DNA of 64,000 nt from Pocillopora verrucosa (lineage: Eukaryota; Cnidaria; Anthozoa; Scleractinia; Pocilloporidae), in NCBI RefSeq assembly GCF_036669915.1, contig NC_089319.1, positions 13,587,471-13,651,470 on the forward strand, written 5' to 3'. Made by a program: the position numbers and the translations under genes. This document shows positions 38,340 to 50,091 of the stretch, in pieces (the first letter of the stretch is position 1; each line of letters opens with the position of its first letter). The notes beneath the pieces are model-generated. The model ran no database searches. It worked only from the letters and a program-made list of their open reading frames with translations, and was not told where the DNA came from.

Positions 38340-41153
38340 GTATTGAATTACTAGCAGCACTTAAAGAACACCGGTGGAAGCCTGGGGACATTTTAAAATG
38401 ATATGTAACGCTTCGCGACCTGTCAGCTGAAGATGTTTCGGTGCGACATTGTCTTGTCAGGCTTTAGCGACCCGTAGCCTTGTAAAGATATTAGTGATTT
38501 CAGTGTGTGATAAATTCATGGGCTTACGGGGCTTACATTGTCGATGAGTGTGAAACCATTCTCCTACAGTTGATTGTCGAGAAAAGGAAGATTATTCACA
38601 GGGTTTTCGCCAGTAAAGAGACAGTCATTAACGATCTGCTTCTTGTTGTCACATGAAATTTTGAGTGGCCCATCTGATTTCTTTTATGCCGAGTATAGGT
38701 TATAAAGGCGGGTTTTAAGCGACTATCTTGAGTAAATTCCAGTAAGATTTGCAGTCTTTCACTTCGTTAAATATCAGCTCATGTTGAATCAACTGTTTGC
38801 GATCCTGACTTGAGGCGTGATTGTGTTTCTAAGTAAGCGATATTCAGCCGATGGTTTTCTCCATGGCATTTAAGTCTTTTAAGAAAGAATTGTAGATACA
38901 CGTTAATGACAAGGGAAGAATAATCATCTTCTTTCTGAACGCCAATATGTGCGATCACATAAGCGATCTATTGGTACCTGCATGTTAACTGACAATCATG
39001 TTGTACATAAAATACAAGACGATCGTTTCCCTGGCCGATCTCGTGGATTATGATAATTTCAAACTTTCAACGGCATTATTCGGCCCTACATCATCATCCA
39101 AGCTCAATATAATTACAAATAGTTAACAAAATAGTCATAATTACGAAGTGAGAACACAAGAGTTATCAATCGATCAAATTTACCTGACAATGAAAGTTCC
39201 TACCCAGAAAAAAACAAACGAAGGAAAATGAAATAACATCTTTTGTTTCGCGCTTAAGCTGCGAAGTTCATCGACTAAGGACGAATCTGGTTAAAGAGCT
39301 TCCCTTCTTTCTTCCAGTTTCCCCTGTAGCAACATTTTCCAACAGTTAACCCCCGATTAAAGGCATTGTAGTTCCCGACTGTGATCGATCAGGCTTGAAT
39401 AAATAACCTGCCTATGATGACATCTTGTGACACTTATTGCCCGACTTGCGACAGCAAATAAAATTAGAGAAACTTCAAAACAACGTTATGTTTTTACCTT
39501 GTTTTTGAATGTCTGCAAATTTGAATATTCACAACCTTACAAGTTTATGGCATTGAACGATCAGTGTGATAACCTTGTAACGAGTTTAACTGGTGTTCAG
39601 TCAAGATCTTAATTTCAGAAAACATTTATGAGCAATCAACAAGCTGACTGACGATACTAACTCAAAACATCTCTGTCAAAAGATCACCTTAATCAACTTT
39701 CGTAGACTTTGTTCTCCTGCTCGATCTATTCTTCTGACAAGAGCGGATGTGTATCCGAATTAATTTCCCACAACTGATGCTCCAGGTTCAATGTACTTTT
39801 ACCGAGGAAAGCAACAGACGAAAAACATCGTAGATAGGAATTAATCATATAGAAAATCGAATAAATTGCATATACCCCGGTTAAGGTCGGAAGAGGTCTA
39901 GGAAAAATTTTCAATCGATCGTAAATCTCATGGAAAATTGTAGACAGACCACTTAGACATGGACGGTGACACATCTAACCTTTAGGGTTCCGGGAACCAA
40001 TCAGGAGCGTTTATTACATTTTTCGTCCGCATTTCATTCTAACGATTGATGTTGGGCGATCTTTCAAGAGATGTGACAACTTCAATTTTGATTGTCGATG
40101 ACGTCAGTGACAGTCGTAGCTTGTAACCAGTCTTCGATTCTCGGATCCAGCCACGTCAAATGTCATGTCTAGAGATTCTACGAAAGTGTGGAAATACTGA
40201 AATCCCGGGATGTGTGAACCTTTTTCTCTGACAAGTAAAATAGAGCCTTTGAAATACATATTGCGGGACCAATTCTGCTCCCCCCCCCTCCCCCATCTGC
40301 ATTGCTGAATTTTCATTGTCATTTGCAAAGGAATTTCTTTCAAGTTTTTTTCAAACTTTTTCAGGCTCAAAACCACCTCCCCTTACCACCAGAGCTCTAA
40401 GAAAGAAAAAAAATAAGCTGTCGATAGCTAGGAATAAATTTATTCATTGAAACCAACTGAAAGTGAAAACTATTTATTCTTGTTAGATTATTTTTTATTA
40501 ATTTGGTTTTAATGCTTTTATCTTTATTTTATTATTTTCTTTTTATTAAATTTTTTTATCAACCAATTTTGATATATTTCATACTTTTTGTGGTTCCGTG
40601 TACGTTCATTTAGTTCCGGGTGGTTCCGGCATGTTCCGAGTGCTGGCAGGTGGTTGCAGGTGGTTTCGAACAGGAAATGCCGGTGTATTTGTACCAAAAC
40701 CTTCGCTCAAACCACCAGGAACCTGTCGGAACGACGCGGAACCCACACACAACCTGCCGAGATGATAAGGCACATAAGGATAGTATGTAAAGATTACATA
40801 TTTTTGGGTACAAATTTCGCGCTTGTTGTTCTGAAGTAAATTGCAAAGGATATTCAGAATGTGAGTAGCCGATCAAAGCGTGCAACATGGAGAACTTTGT
40901 CAGTGAAAACATTTGGGTGAAGAGGCGAGGTCTTATCCACCTTGTCAATTTTTATAGCTACTATGTCATTAACTTTAAAAAGGGTAGCTGACTTGTTTCT
41001 TTTTTGTATTATAACGTTCTTGATTTTTATTTACAGCTTTTTAAACTTTTCTTCTCTTTTCTAACTGATCTTCCCCCCTGCCTTATCTGGGACGATGAAG
41101 ACCGTGTAACAATAGTTGATGTTTCATTATTACCGTTAGTAGATAAATCATTG
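38340..41153. other. upstream flank of HEXD without a firm gene
   Basis: No supported exon. Minus strand 39974-39726 gives an 82-codon frame with a hydrophobic stretch (GVYAIYSIFYMINSYL) that could be a membrane-anchored first exon of HEXD; its only good donor (GTAAAA near 39797) does not match the phase of the next exon. Around 38390-38900 degenerate repeat-like sequence is present. A G/C-skewed imperfect inverted repeat (ggtggttccg / ggaacctgtcggaac) lies at about 40590-40760. Confidence 0.4.
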
Positions 41154-41960
41154 TTATGGTTTGTTTCCTTCCATGGTTGAATCCCAACGTAGCAGTAAAT
41201 GGAATTTCTTTGGTTGCATCATGTGCATGGTAATGTTTTTTTTGTAAGCAGCTTCAGAGCACCAATTGTTGAGCTCAGCTTTTTTCTCTCTAGGAATTTT
41301 GCTTAAGTTTTCTTTGAAAGTACGATTGCCTCGTTCGACCAGTCCCTGTGTAGTGGGAGTCCTCGGGGCTCCATGAACTTGTGCAATAGAATATGAATGA
41401 CAGAATTGTTGCATTTTTATGCCTATAAATTCCTTTCCATTATCCCTATGCAAAGTCTTTGGAAATCCAAACATGAAAAAACCCTTTCCAGCGCTTGTAC
41501 AACCGTCTCGCATGTTACAGTGGAATGAGCCAAGTATATTTGCTGTAATGGTCGTTCATGTGAAGGACCCATTTATGGCTTGGAGTACATGTGCAAGGTA
41601 ATTTTGGAAAGTCGGTTAAACCGATGTCTACATTGTTAAGGAAACCATCGGCTGCAACTGGTTTGACAACAGGTTTCTAGGCGTACTTTCTAGGCTGTCA
41701 CACTGCGTTGAGACTGATGTAAAGTGCAAAGGGACACAAATAATTCAGTCACTTCTTGGTTAATTCCCGCGTAACAATTAAGTACGTAATGTTCTATCTT
41801 ATCTCTCCTGCGGTGAGCAGTGACAGAATGTGCATCACATAATGTTTCAGAGAGCTGACGTTTTGGAATAACAATTTTACCATCTTTATCTTAATTTTTT
41901 CCCTGGTGCAGAGTCCACTGTTTACGCTTGATAGTTGCGATATCTCTCTTCGACATTGAC
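41154..41960 (-). pseudogene. DDE-type integrase core of a mobile element, broken
   Basis: On the minus strand the frame 41513-41154 carries HRDNGKEF (second catalytic Asp region), GAPRTPTTQGLVERGNRT (third catalytic Glu) and AAYKKNITMH. Upstream, in another frame, MNDHYSKYTW marks the first catalytic Asp region at about 41535-41570. A stop and frameshifts separate the pieces. The pattern fits an rve-type integrase of the kind found in KRBA2-like host proteins, retroelements and large DNA transposons. The host element could not be assigned. Confidence 0.72.
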
Positions 41961-42059
41961 TAGAACGTACCTCCTTCTTGTCCTAGCCAGGTTTTAGCTT
42001 GATCATAGAAGTCGTTAGAAATAAACAAAGATGTTTTACTTTCTTTTCCTTGCTTGAAG

Positions 42060-42345
42060 CTAGGGGGGGGGGAGGAAATAGAGGGGGGGAGGGATGGAGT
42101 GAAGAAAAGGAAAGGAAGCAAGCCTTTTAATTTCTTTAAAAATGCATCCAATTCTTTTTGAGAACCCCCCAAAAACCAAGCCCCTATTTTTCAACCACAC
42201 CCCAAAAATTAAAATAGCCCTTTTTAAGATAGCAAAATAACCTAGGTTAAAATATGACCTGGGTTGAAAAAAATTCCTTAACTTAAATCGAACCTGTAAC
42301 ATATACATGTAACATATACATGTACCAAATATATATATGATATGA
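42060..42345. repeat. G-rich and TA-rich simple sequence
   Basis: A purine stretch with G runs (42063-42105) is followed by A/C-rich sequence. At 42299-42325 acatatacatgta is repeated twice. This separates the integrase remnant from the next LINE. Confidence 0.6.
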
Positions 42346-42469
42346 TACGTACACCCGTTTTCACAAATGTCTCAATTTGGAAATATGTAATAATTACATA
42401 TGCCGTTCCTTTTCTCTTATCCAACATTTTTCTGACCAGTGAAAATAAAGCCTTTGACATGCATTGCGA

Positions 42470-44053
42470 AACGAAACTTGGCTCGACGACTCGTTCTTTG
42501 ACTCTGAGCTTTTTCTACCTGGCTATAAGATATTGTGAAGAGATAGAGACCACCATGGGGGTGGCATTGCCGTCTACATAGCCGAAAATCTCAATTCTGA
42601 ACGTGTTGAAGCTCTATGGTTTGAAAAATTTGAAAGGATGCTTTTTGGGGCTGTTTACCGACTGCCAAATCTAGACGCCACAGTCCGGAAGAAATGTCTA
42701 ATCGACAAACAAACGAAAGTAACAGTCCTTCTTGGTGATTTTAATCTTGACCACATCCCACCGAATGTGGCAACAAAACATTTCCAGCGTATTACGAACC
42801 TCTACAATTTGAGGCAGCTGATTATCGAACCCACCAGGATTACTCATCACTCAAAAACTTTAATCGAATTATTCTTTACTTCAAAGCCTGAATTTTATGT
42901 ATCTGGAGTATCGTCGATCGGCTTCTACCATCAGTTGGCTATTTTTGGAACCAGGAAACGTCACAAAATCTCCCTGAGGCATAGCTTTCTCTCAAAGATT
43001 TATTCCTGACAGTAGCACACAAACACGCACCAATTGTTAAGCGCCGTGTTCGCCAAAGATCGGTGCCTTGGTTGACGCCTGAGACTGTGATCACAGAGAG
43101 CGATATAAACAAACAGTGAACCACACTGAAATGATTAAAAATATACGCGATGCTGTCAATACGAAAATGTATAAAGAAAAATTTAATCATTATTCCACCA
43201 AGCTGTCAAGTCACAAGAACCCCAAAGAGATGTGGCAGACACTGAACACCATCTTTCCCAAAACAAATACGCATTCGGTAGTGATTCATCAGATCTGTTA
43301 GCGACAAAGTTCAACGAGTTTTTTATATCAATTGCAAGGAATTTATGCAATGTCTTTTAAGACCGCGCCTTTCCTCAAATTTTAGTTCCCAGAGGTAACA
43401 AGGACTTTGCTTCGCACGCTGTTGACGTCAGTTTTGTCCGCCATTAAAGTTATCAAAAGTTACTGGGCTCGACAAAATCCCTGCAAAACTCCCCCAAGAC
43501 GCAGCCTCCGTTATAGCCGAGCTAATCACTTATATTTTAAACCTCACGATCTCGACAGGTGAAATTCCGTCACAGTGGACGGAAGCTACAGTAACTCCAA
43601 TTTATAAGACTGGGTGGAAGGATGATGAGAACAACTATCGTCCATTTTCAGTTCTCCCCTTGATTTCTAAAGTGATGGAACGTGCAATTCAAGTTCAACT
43701 GTTGGCTTTTCTTGACAAAAACAAAGTTATATCAGTTTTTCAATCCGGTTTTAGTAAGAAGCATTCCACTGAAACTGCGGTTGTCTACCTGGTTGATCAC
43801 ATATTAGAACACATGGACAGGCAACAGTTAGCTGGTGCTGCCTTTGTCGATCTAAAAAAGGCCATTGATCTTGTTGGTCACCTCTGCCCCCTTCACAAGC
43901 TAAAGCACTATGGAGTTAGAGGATGCAGTCTTACCTGGTTCAGAAATTATCTGACTACTCGTTCGCAGACAGTTCAATAGGGAAAAGAATTATCATCCAG
44001 CCTTCCTCCAGACTTCGGCGTTCTTAAAGGTTTCTTACTGGGACCATTTTTTT
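42470..44053 (+). mobile_element. LINE fragment, endonuclease plus reverse transcriptase, cut at 44.05 kb
   Basis: Frameshifted but readable in order: endonuclease with GGGIAVYIAENL, GAVYRLPN and LLGDFNLDH (42540-42990), a linker, then reverse transcriptase with GLDKIPAKLP, NNYRPFSVLPLISKVMER, FQSGFSKKHSTETA and FVDLKKAIDLV (43460-43978), and a GP motif near 44040. The sequence stops abruptly at about 44053, before the YxDD box. The catalytic SDH of the endonuclease is replaced (FYHQLAIF). A dead CR1/Jockey-like LINE. Confidence 0.85.
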
Positions 44054-44196
44054 TCCTGTAGTGAAATGTTTCAACAAAAATCATGAATATTCTACCAAAA
44101 AGAGTATAAGTTTTGAGTCTGTTTTATTCATGTATAAGATGAATTGTAACAAAGAAATTAAACACATGATGAATTAAAGAACTCTTGTGAAATTTT

Positions 44197-44460
44197 TTGT
44201 CCATTTTGTGGCAAATAGTTACAAAAACCAAAAATAGCATCAAAACATGTCGTGAAAAAAGAGAATTAATAAATAATAATCATATGTATGTATGCAAAAA
44301 TTGTGGTCGAGTTGAAGGATATGAGTTTTACAATGAATTAATTTATTTTCATGAGAATGTACTCAAAATAAGAAAGAAATCACTTTATCATTAAAGATAT
44401 CTAGAATGTATGAGACGTCGAATTGACAAGGTGGAGGCCGAATTTGGGTAATAGGATGTT
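44197..44460 (+). pseudogene. possible VLTF3-like late transcription factor fragment
   Basis: Frame 44197-44394 carries a CKNCG zinc-ribbon half, then a run ending in KIRKKSLYH. A stop follows, with similar-looking coding in the same frame after it (RRRIDKVEAEFG) to about 44455. The C-x2-C followed by a basic K-x-R-K-K-S-x-Y-H stretch resembles the start of VLTF3-like factors of giant and polinton-like viruses. The match rests on short motifs only. Confidence 0.42.
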
Positions 44461-45117
44461 TGGGACTCGAAATACTTGCTTCTTCTTGGAATTTCAGACT
44501 CACTTGAAGCCGCAGCATTACGATCCAGTGTGCTGCCGAGTTTAAAATCTTCCTGGAAAGCGACTCGAACCGGCGAAATCCATCTTAGAAGAAGCACAAC
44601 TGCCATCGATAGAAGTTTTACTCGAGTATTCCAAGAGACAATTCCGCTCCAGTCCGCGGTACGATAGAGATATAAGGACAAGGTAAAGGAGCACCATGTG
44701 AGCACGTCTGTCCGCCAATCTCGCACACGATGTTTGCGATACAGTAATAATTTTAATGTTCGGATACCGATAATAATAAATATTGTAACCGGGAAAGATT
44801 TTGAGATGTCGAGAACAAGAGCAAAGAACATCTACAAAGCCAAAGATCTTTAATATTCTCACAGGATGAATAAAAATATGTCGTGTCTTTCAAGGGTGAT
44901 GTCAAGGTTCACTTTGAAGATATGAGGACTATTTGATTCACAAGTATAAAAACAGACAGCGGAGATACAGAAAACGAGCATCCAAAATAAGAGTCGGCAA
45001 CCTCACTTTCAAAGACAGAAAATCTCCAAATTTCTGGTCTCATTTCTCATTTCTTGTGGTGATTATTGCCTCTGCATTGGATTGTTGTTATTTAGGTTCG
45101 ATTCTCAACAAAGGCTT

Positions 45118-45187
45118 GGTTCCATAACATAATGTTTAGCTCCTCTGGCTTTGAACTAAAGTCTGGGTTCGATTCCTGGTGGAACCT
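45118..45187 (+). other. degenerate tRNA-like fold
   Basis: Acceptor strands GGTTCCA and TGGAACC can pair fully, and a T arm with GGGTTCGATTCC and a five-pair anticodon stem can be drawn. Loop position 33 is G, not T, and the D arm is poor. It could be a decayed tRNA carried by the virus-like insert or a chance B-box match. Confidence 0.3.
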
Positions 45188-45394
45188 AACAAAATAACCG
45201 CACATTGAAATCAGCATAAAAACTAATATCTTTTAACAATAGCTATGTAAACGACGCGAAACTCAAATCATTTAAGATAGGAAAGAATCAAAATCAAGAG
45301 CCAAAGAAGATAAACACAGATCCTACAGATCAAACGCGCGTTAAACACATAAAAATTGTAAAGGGTAATTTGGTATTATCAACTGAATTGAAAA

Positions 45395-45480
45395 ACGGAG
45401 ATTGGCCACCGTGAAGAGTTTCAAAGCTGACGTTTCGAGCGTTAGCCCTTCGTCAGAGCGATGCATGAAACAAACGAGAG
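45395..45480 (-). mobile_element. Penelope-like element end with candidate hammerhead ribozyme
   Basis: On the minus strand, 45456-45429 reads CTGACGA, a short stem-loop arm, GAAAC and GTC. These are the conserved hammerhead core elements CUGANGA, GAAA and the cleavage triplet in the right order. Flanking GCT and AGC can form the start of stem I. Minimal stem-III hammerheads of this kind are known in terminal repeats of Penelope-like elements. I cannot see further Penelope coding sequence here, so it is a solo fragment. Confidence 0.55.
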
Positions 45481-46084
45481 AACTCGTTTCGATGGTGCTA
45501 TATATTGATATGTCATTATAATATAGATAAGGAGGACACAAATCGAAACAAACAAGATTGAGAAGATGAATATATCATATGATGCAAGAAAAAAATTGAT
45601 AAAAATGAAGAACTGGTGTTTAATTCAAATTTCATCCCCATCGAACCAAAACATTGTGAAAGAGTGGTTGAAGACGAGATTTATGAATCTTGGAATTGAA
45701 TATCTGATATTTGTTATTCACACTTTGAAAATTATTTGTGTTATGAGGATTGCCACAGCACACATATTGTTTTACATACAAATTTTACTGTGTAAATACT
45801 TGTTTCCATTTTTAACACTTTTACCACATCTTTCACGGGATCCCTAACTTCACATACCGACTTTACGATACCTGCATTGATTTGAAGATGTTGTTGTACA
45901 GCATAAAAACTATTGTAATATGAAACTTCATTCGTGTTTTGATTCACAGCTTTTACGCTTTAACATACCTTTTTAAAAGTTTTTTTGCAACAAATGTATG
46001 ATCACAATCTTATGCTGATTTGACGCAGTTAAAAGTCCTTGGTTGCAAATTAATAAGATTGCAGAAGAGATATGTTATCAAACA

Positions 46085-46170
46085 TCTCTAAAATAACATT
46101 CAACAATGAAAACGTGTATATTGGATTAACACATGAGGAACTTGATTTGCGACTGAAATGGCATTTGACA
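46085..46170 (+). pseudogene. short GIY-YIG-like fragment
   Basis: A plus-strand frame reads NVYIGLTHEELDLRLKWHL, which follows the YIG-T-x-R-H spacing of GIY-YIG nucleases. The downstream part is full of stops. Such nucleases occur in Penelope-like elements and in large DNA viruses, so either neighbour could be the source. Evidence is a single motif. Confidence 0.3.
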
Positions 46171-47759
46171 AATAAGTGAAAACATAAATAGAGAACTTAT
46201 TGTGAGCACACCGGGTAAGGATGAAAGAGTCTTGAAAATATCGAGGCCACATATGTAGCTGAATATGCTGAGAAATATCAAGACAAGGTTCCGAACAAAA
46301 AATGCAACCTAATGAAGAAGGCGAAAAAGATTGAGATTCAGTGGAGAGCAAGGATGAATTGTTAGAACGCATAAAAATGCTGAAAAATAACTCAAAATTC
46401 AGGATAATTTTCTCAAATGATACAAAAGTAAATGGAAAGGAATAACTTCAAATGAAAAATACTGGAAAAAAACAAAAGATGAGGCTCAAGAATATTCAGA
46501 AAAAAATAATGATATGATAAAAAAAACAGTTATCGATTTTGATTGAAAAAAGTGAATTACTTCCCATTTGATTTTAGAGCATATTGAATTATGTGGAAGA
46601 ATAACATTTATGTTTTTCGTGGACATATTTCACTGCCGAAAAAAAATTGCCAGATTTTTCACCAGGTCCGACCTTGGGTATGCGGAAGAGAGAAAAGTGC
46701 TGAGTAAGAGGGTTGAAAAGCTATTTGACTTTCGGTATTACAGCACCAGTAGTCAGCCTAGCCATATCCGCTTGTGTCAGGCCTTGTGACTTATGTGCCA
46801 TGAGGAAGTCAAATTGATTTTCATCCTTTCTGTTGTCATTCCTTATGAAATATATGACTTCCTTTGACGGTTTTTCCACCTTTATCACTGCGCTTCTCAT
46901 CTCCTTGAAGTTGGCGTCTCGCCAGCATTACTGGCGTAAATGTTAACGGATTCGAGACCGTTATTATCTCCTTTAGTGAAACGGAAATTTCTGCTCCGAT
47001 CAACCCCAAACTATACAAAGATTCTTTTGAATGTTCGCTTACAGTAATTTTTATTTATTTGACTGAATGTTGGATTGCCTAGGAGAGCTCATTAAAATTA
47101 CTTCATCTGTTCCGGAACTTGATCAAATACAGCGCGAGAGAATTCCACGCTCACTCGTTGCACACCAGAAGGCAAAGTTGAGCCGCTGAGGCCAGTATCT
47201 CGTATCAGTTTTTTCAAGCCATTTCAATGATTCTTCTCCTGAAACGTTTCATGTGAACATGTGTCTGAATTTAACGGTAAAATATCGAGATGGAGTGACA
47301 AAAATCTTAACCTCTTCACTTAAGGATTTTCCGGAAGATGTGGTGTCCTCATGAAATGAAACTGCCGGCAGCTCCCTCGTAGAGTGAGTTCAATGGGATA
47401 TTGTAAAAAGATTCTCCTTGATCGTGATCTTTCTTCACTGCTCGAGATTGATCGCTATATGCAACAGGAAAGTAATTTCATCAGTCGATTGACATCATTC
47501 AACAATAACACATTCAACAATAACATAACTGTGATCTCTCAAGCAAAGAACACAACCTGTTTAATTGATGACACATTTAATTTGTTTTAGGCTGTTTTAA
47601 TTTGAGATTAAAACCTTTTGAAGCAGTAAATTGTTCTTTACCATTTCCAGTGTTATGAAAAATAACGAGAAGAAATTTTAACCCAGCCATATGAATTTTC
47701 GTGCCTAACGAGACTGGTGAGGTCATCAATTTATATTACCCCCAACCAATTTCGGCAAG

Positions 47760-48190
47760 AGTGAGAGAGAAATCAAATGCATTCCCTACAACGAGGAAAA
47801 ATATATCAGCTTCAGCAAAAAAAATGTAGTTCTCACATTTACGGACAAAGAAGGAAAAGAAATAGAAGTCAAGAATAACATTCGTTTCATCCATAGCATG
47901 AAGTTCATGGCCTCTCCACCCTGTAAATTGGTCTCTTACTTTAGTCGTAATAAATTGAAGGAAACCATGAATGTCTTTGATATGAGGAATTGCGTAAGTG
48001 TGAAATTGGTCAACAACCGCAAAAAAGAACGGAAACTTGCAGCCGAACTAAACTTTGAGCATTTTACAATATTCGATGACAACCTTGTTGAAATCCAGAT
48101 GAAGATGACACCACTTGTATTCGATAAAGCTGTCTATTGTGGAATGAGCATCCTCAATATCAGCAAGACTCAAGAAGCTAGAATTGCTCT
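47760..48190 (+). pseudogene. family-B DNA polymerase fragment
   Basis: The frame covering 47760-48215 contains YNEEKYISFSKK, SMKFMASP, then FTIFDDNLVEIQMKM and AVYCGMSILNISKT. This order and spacing match the region around the exonuclease-to-palm segment of protein-primed family-B polymerases of Polintons and related viruses. After SKT the match ends abruptly. No catalytic palm DTD motif is present in the remainder, so the gene is truncated. Confidence 0.62.
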
Positions 48191-48290
48191 CGGCTACGCC
48201 TCGAGCGACTCTTAACGCATCTTTCATGCTCTCCAAACCTCCTGCGTGCTTCATATCTCGATGAACGCACGCTGATGTATGAACCAATTG
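48165..48290. repeat. probable short insertion ending the polymerase fragment
   Basis: From about 48175 the sequence changes character (gctctcggctacgcctcgag, then a GC-richer stretch to about 48285) and no longer continues the polymerase. It lacks stops on the minus strand for 79 codons. I read it as a non-autonomous element inserted into the fossil gene; its ends are approximate. Confidence 0.4.
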
Positions 48291-48699
48291 TTAATGAGAG
48301 TCTCAGTAAAGAGAGTCAAATGGTGATAAATGAAGAAGCATTTTTTTTATTTACAACCTGACTTATATATTTAAAAAAATTCCATTCGAACTAATCCCTC
48401 TAATATTCGTAAGCAACATTTTACTAGATGCATATAAAATGTATGAGAGATGTGAAAATCCATATATCGAAAAAAGTAATCTATGCAAATCTACGTTACG
48501 ATAGAAGACTCGCGGAAGTTAACCTTCATATCGTCGCCATTTTTAACGGAGATATGGATTAGCCAGAATTTTGCATATCGTGCGGTTGAGTAAGTACTCG
48601 ACAGTTTGTCTTATTTACTTCTCGCTAAAAATAAAATAGAAATCCTGAAAATATCCCATTCAATGAATTGATAGTTGACCAAACAATTCAGGAAAAACG

Positions 48700-49115
48700 A
48701 GATACTTGGTTAATCTCTTGAGCGGCTCCTTCGTAGGGAAATTCGTCCTTCCTCCTATGTCCAGCATTCATTCACGACAAGACATATGATGACTTCGGAG
48801 AGAAGATGATAAAGACATCTCTTTGCTGACTCCACTTCAAGATCAGATCGATGATTGGCTTAATATCATCAGTAAAGTATTCGGGGGAACTAATACACTG
48901 ATCATTTTCGATGTTTGCGCTGCTTCATGAGATCTGAAACAGACTGCAAATAAATCTCTTGACTTGGCATTTAGTGGCAAGAAATTGCCATCGTTGTTTG
49001 GGTTCTCGCACAGCAGATAGCAAGAATCGCAAAACCATTCAGAGAGAACATCGCTGCATTAACTTTATTCTACACACCGTCAGCCAAAGGCATGAACATT
49101 ATAGTCGAGAGTTAG
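48700..49115 (+). pseudogene. FtsK/A32-like packaging ATPase fragment
   Basis: A Walker A-like remnant SGSFVGKF lies at 48721-48744. A hydrophobic strand then leads to the Walker B Asp (NTLIIFD, 48891-48911), followed by CAAS and, in shifted frames, LDLAFSGKK and FYTPSAKGMN-type sequence to about 49100. The tail is split between frames and contains stops. This motif series is typical of DNA-packaging ATPases of Polintons and NCLDV relatives. Confidence 0.62.
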
Positions 49116-49299
49116 ACAGGTAAGTTGACGAATGCTAACCATAAAAAAATTAACATCCGAGCTAAAGAGTGCTTGGTATTCACATCTTATCTTCTCTCTT
49201 CGTTATCCTTATAGCATTGATCTGAAAATTCCATGAAAAATAATTCCATCTCTTTAATAAAATGAAAATAACTGGAAGACTCTGTGATGAATAAAAAAT

Positions 49300-49585
49300 C
49301 ATCAACGATATAAAGAACATTCTCGAGGTTGAACCTTCAAGTGATTCAGGTCATCGAGAGCAGCTTGCAGTTCTCGTTGCAAATCGTAAAGCGAAGGAAA
49401 TGATTGGAAAAGATCTTACTCAAGCTCAGGTCAAGAGACTTTTTGAAATCGATGTTAAGAAGAACTGCAAGAGATGTGAAGCTTCGCTGTCTTCAAAGAC
49501 TTGTAATGCTTTGGTTGATACATTTTTTCAGCTTTCATGCGAAGCATTCACTCATTTTCTTCATTAAAGTAAACTTCCAAAGGAT
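49300..49585 (+). pseudogene. unassigned coding remnant next to the ATPase
   Basis: A plus-strand frame gives ILEVEPSSDSGHREQLAVL, KEMIGKDLTQAQVKRLFEID and a cysteine-rich continuation to about 49560. It reads like real protein rather than noise and lies directly downstream of the ATPase piece, so it probably belonged to the same insert. No family recognised. Confidence 0.35.
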
Positions 49586-49674
49586 TTAAATGAAAACTTC
49601 GTGGCCAGGTGAAAACTCGGAATGATTGCCGGCAGATTTAGTTTAAACTATGAAACATTCTCCTGAAGAGAAAG

Positions 49675-49775
49675 AATAGCTTGATTAAGAACTTGATAAA
49701 TAATTTGTGTAAGAACTTAAGCAAGAACTTGATGAGAACTTATGTAAGAACTGGATAAGAACATGAAACTTATAT
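49675..49775 (+). repeat. aagaacttg-type short repeats
   Basis: The word aagaacttg/aagaactgg recurs about every 10-20 bases for 90 bases. It is low-complexity sequence inside the virus-like block. Confidence 0.55.
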
Positions 49776-49833
49776 ATTCAACCTTAAAAAGGATGGTGAA
49801 GAGCTAAAAACTTAAGTACAAGTAGCTCAGTAG

Positions 49834-50091
49834 GTGACTTCAACTGAAAAAATAAACCGAAAGCATAGACAGACCCTGCAGCAGGCAAAAAAACTTGCCA
49901 AAAATAACAGAGGAATGGGAGAGGTGAAAAGAGAAAGCTCGAGCGGAAACTCATGTGGAAACCCAAATGACATTGTTGTGTCTGATCATTGTAGGAAGGA
50001 TAGTGAAAAGAAGTTTGAAACATCATCATCATTCACACTCAATCAGATACTTTTAGTGGCAAGTACAGTTTTTCCACTGGCTGGATTCTAA
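49834..50091 (+). CDS. small hydrophilic ORF with hydrophobic C-terminus
   Basis: Eighty-five codons: a Lys/Arg/Gln-rich first half (KINRKHRQTLQQAKKLAKN), a Ser-rich middle, and a hydrophobic tail ILLVASTVFPLAGF with stop. It is intact and in the same orientation as the polymerase and ATPase remnants. Possibly a small membrane or structural gene of the insert. I do not recognise it. Confidence 0.32.
   Translation: MTSTEKINRKHRQTLQQAKKLAKNNRGMGEVKRESSSGNSCGNPNDIVVSDHCRKDSEKKFETSSSFTLNQILLVASTVFPLAGF

Noticed and set aside
44391-44862. 146- and 106-codon minus-strand frames
   Set aside because: They overlap each other in different frames and lie opposite plus-strand coding remnants of the virus-like block, so they are shadows.
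48048-48287. 79-codon minus-strand frame
   Set aside because: It reads across the polymerase fragment and the adjoining repeat in antisense; the plus strand explains the first part better.
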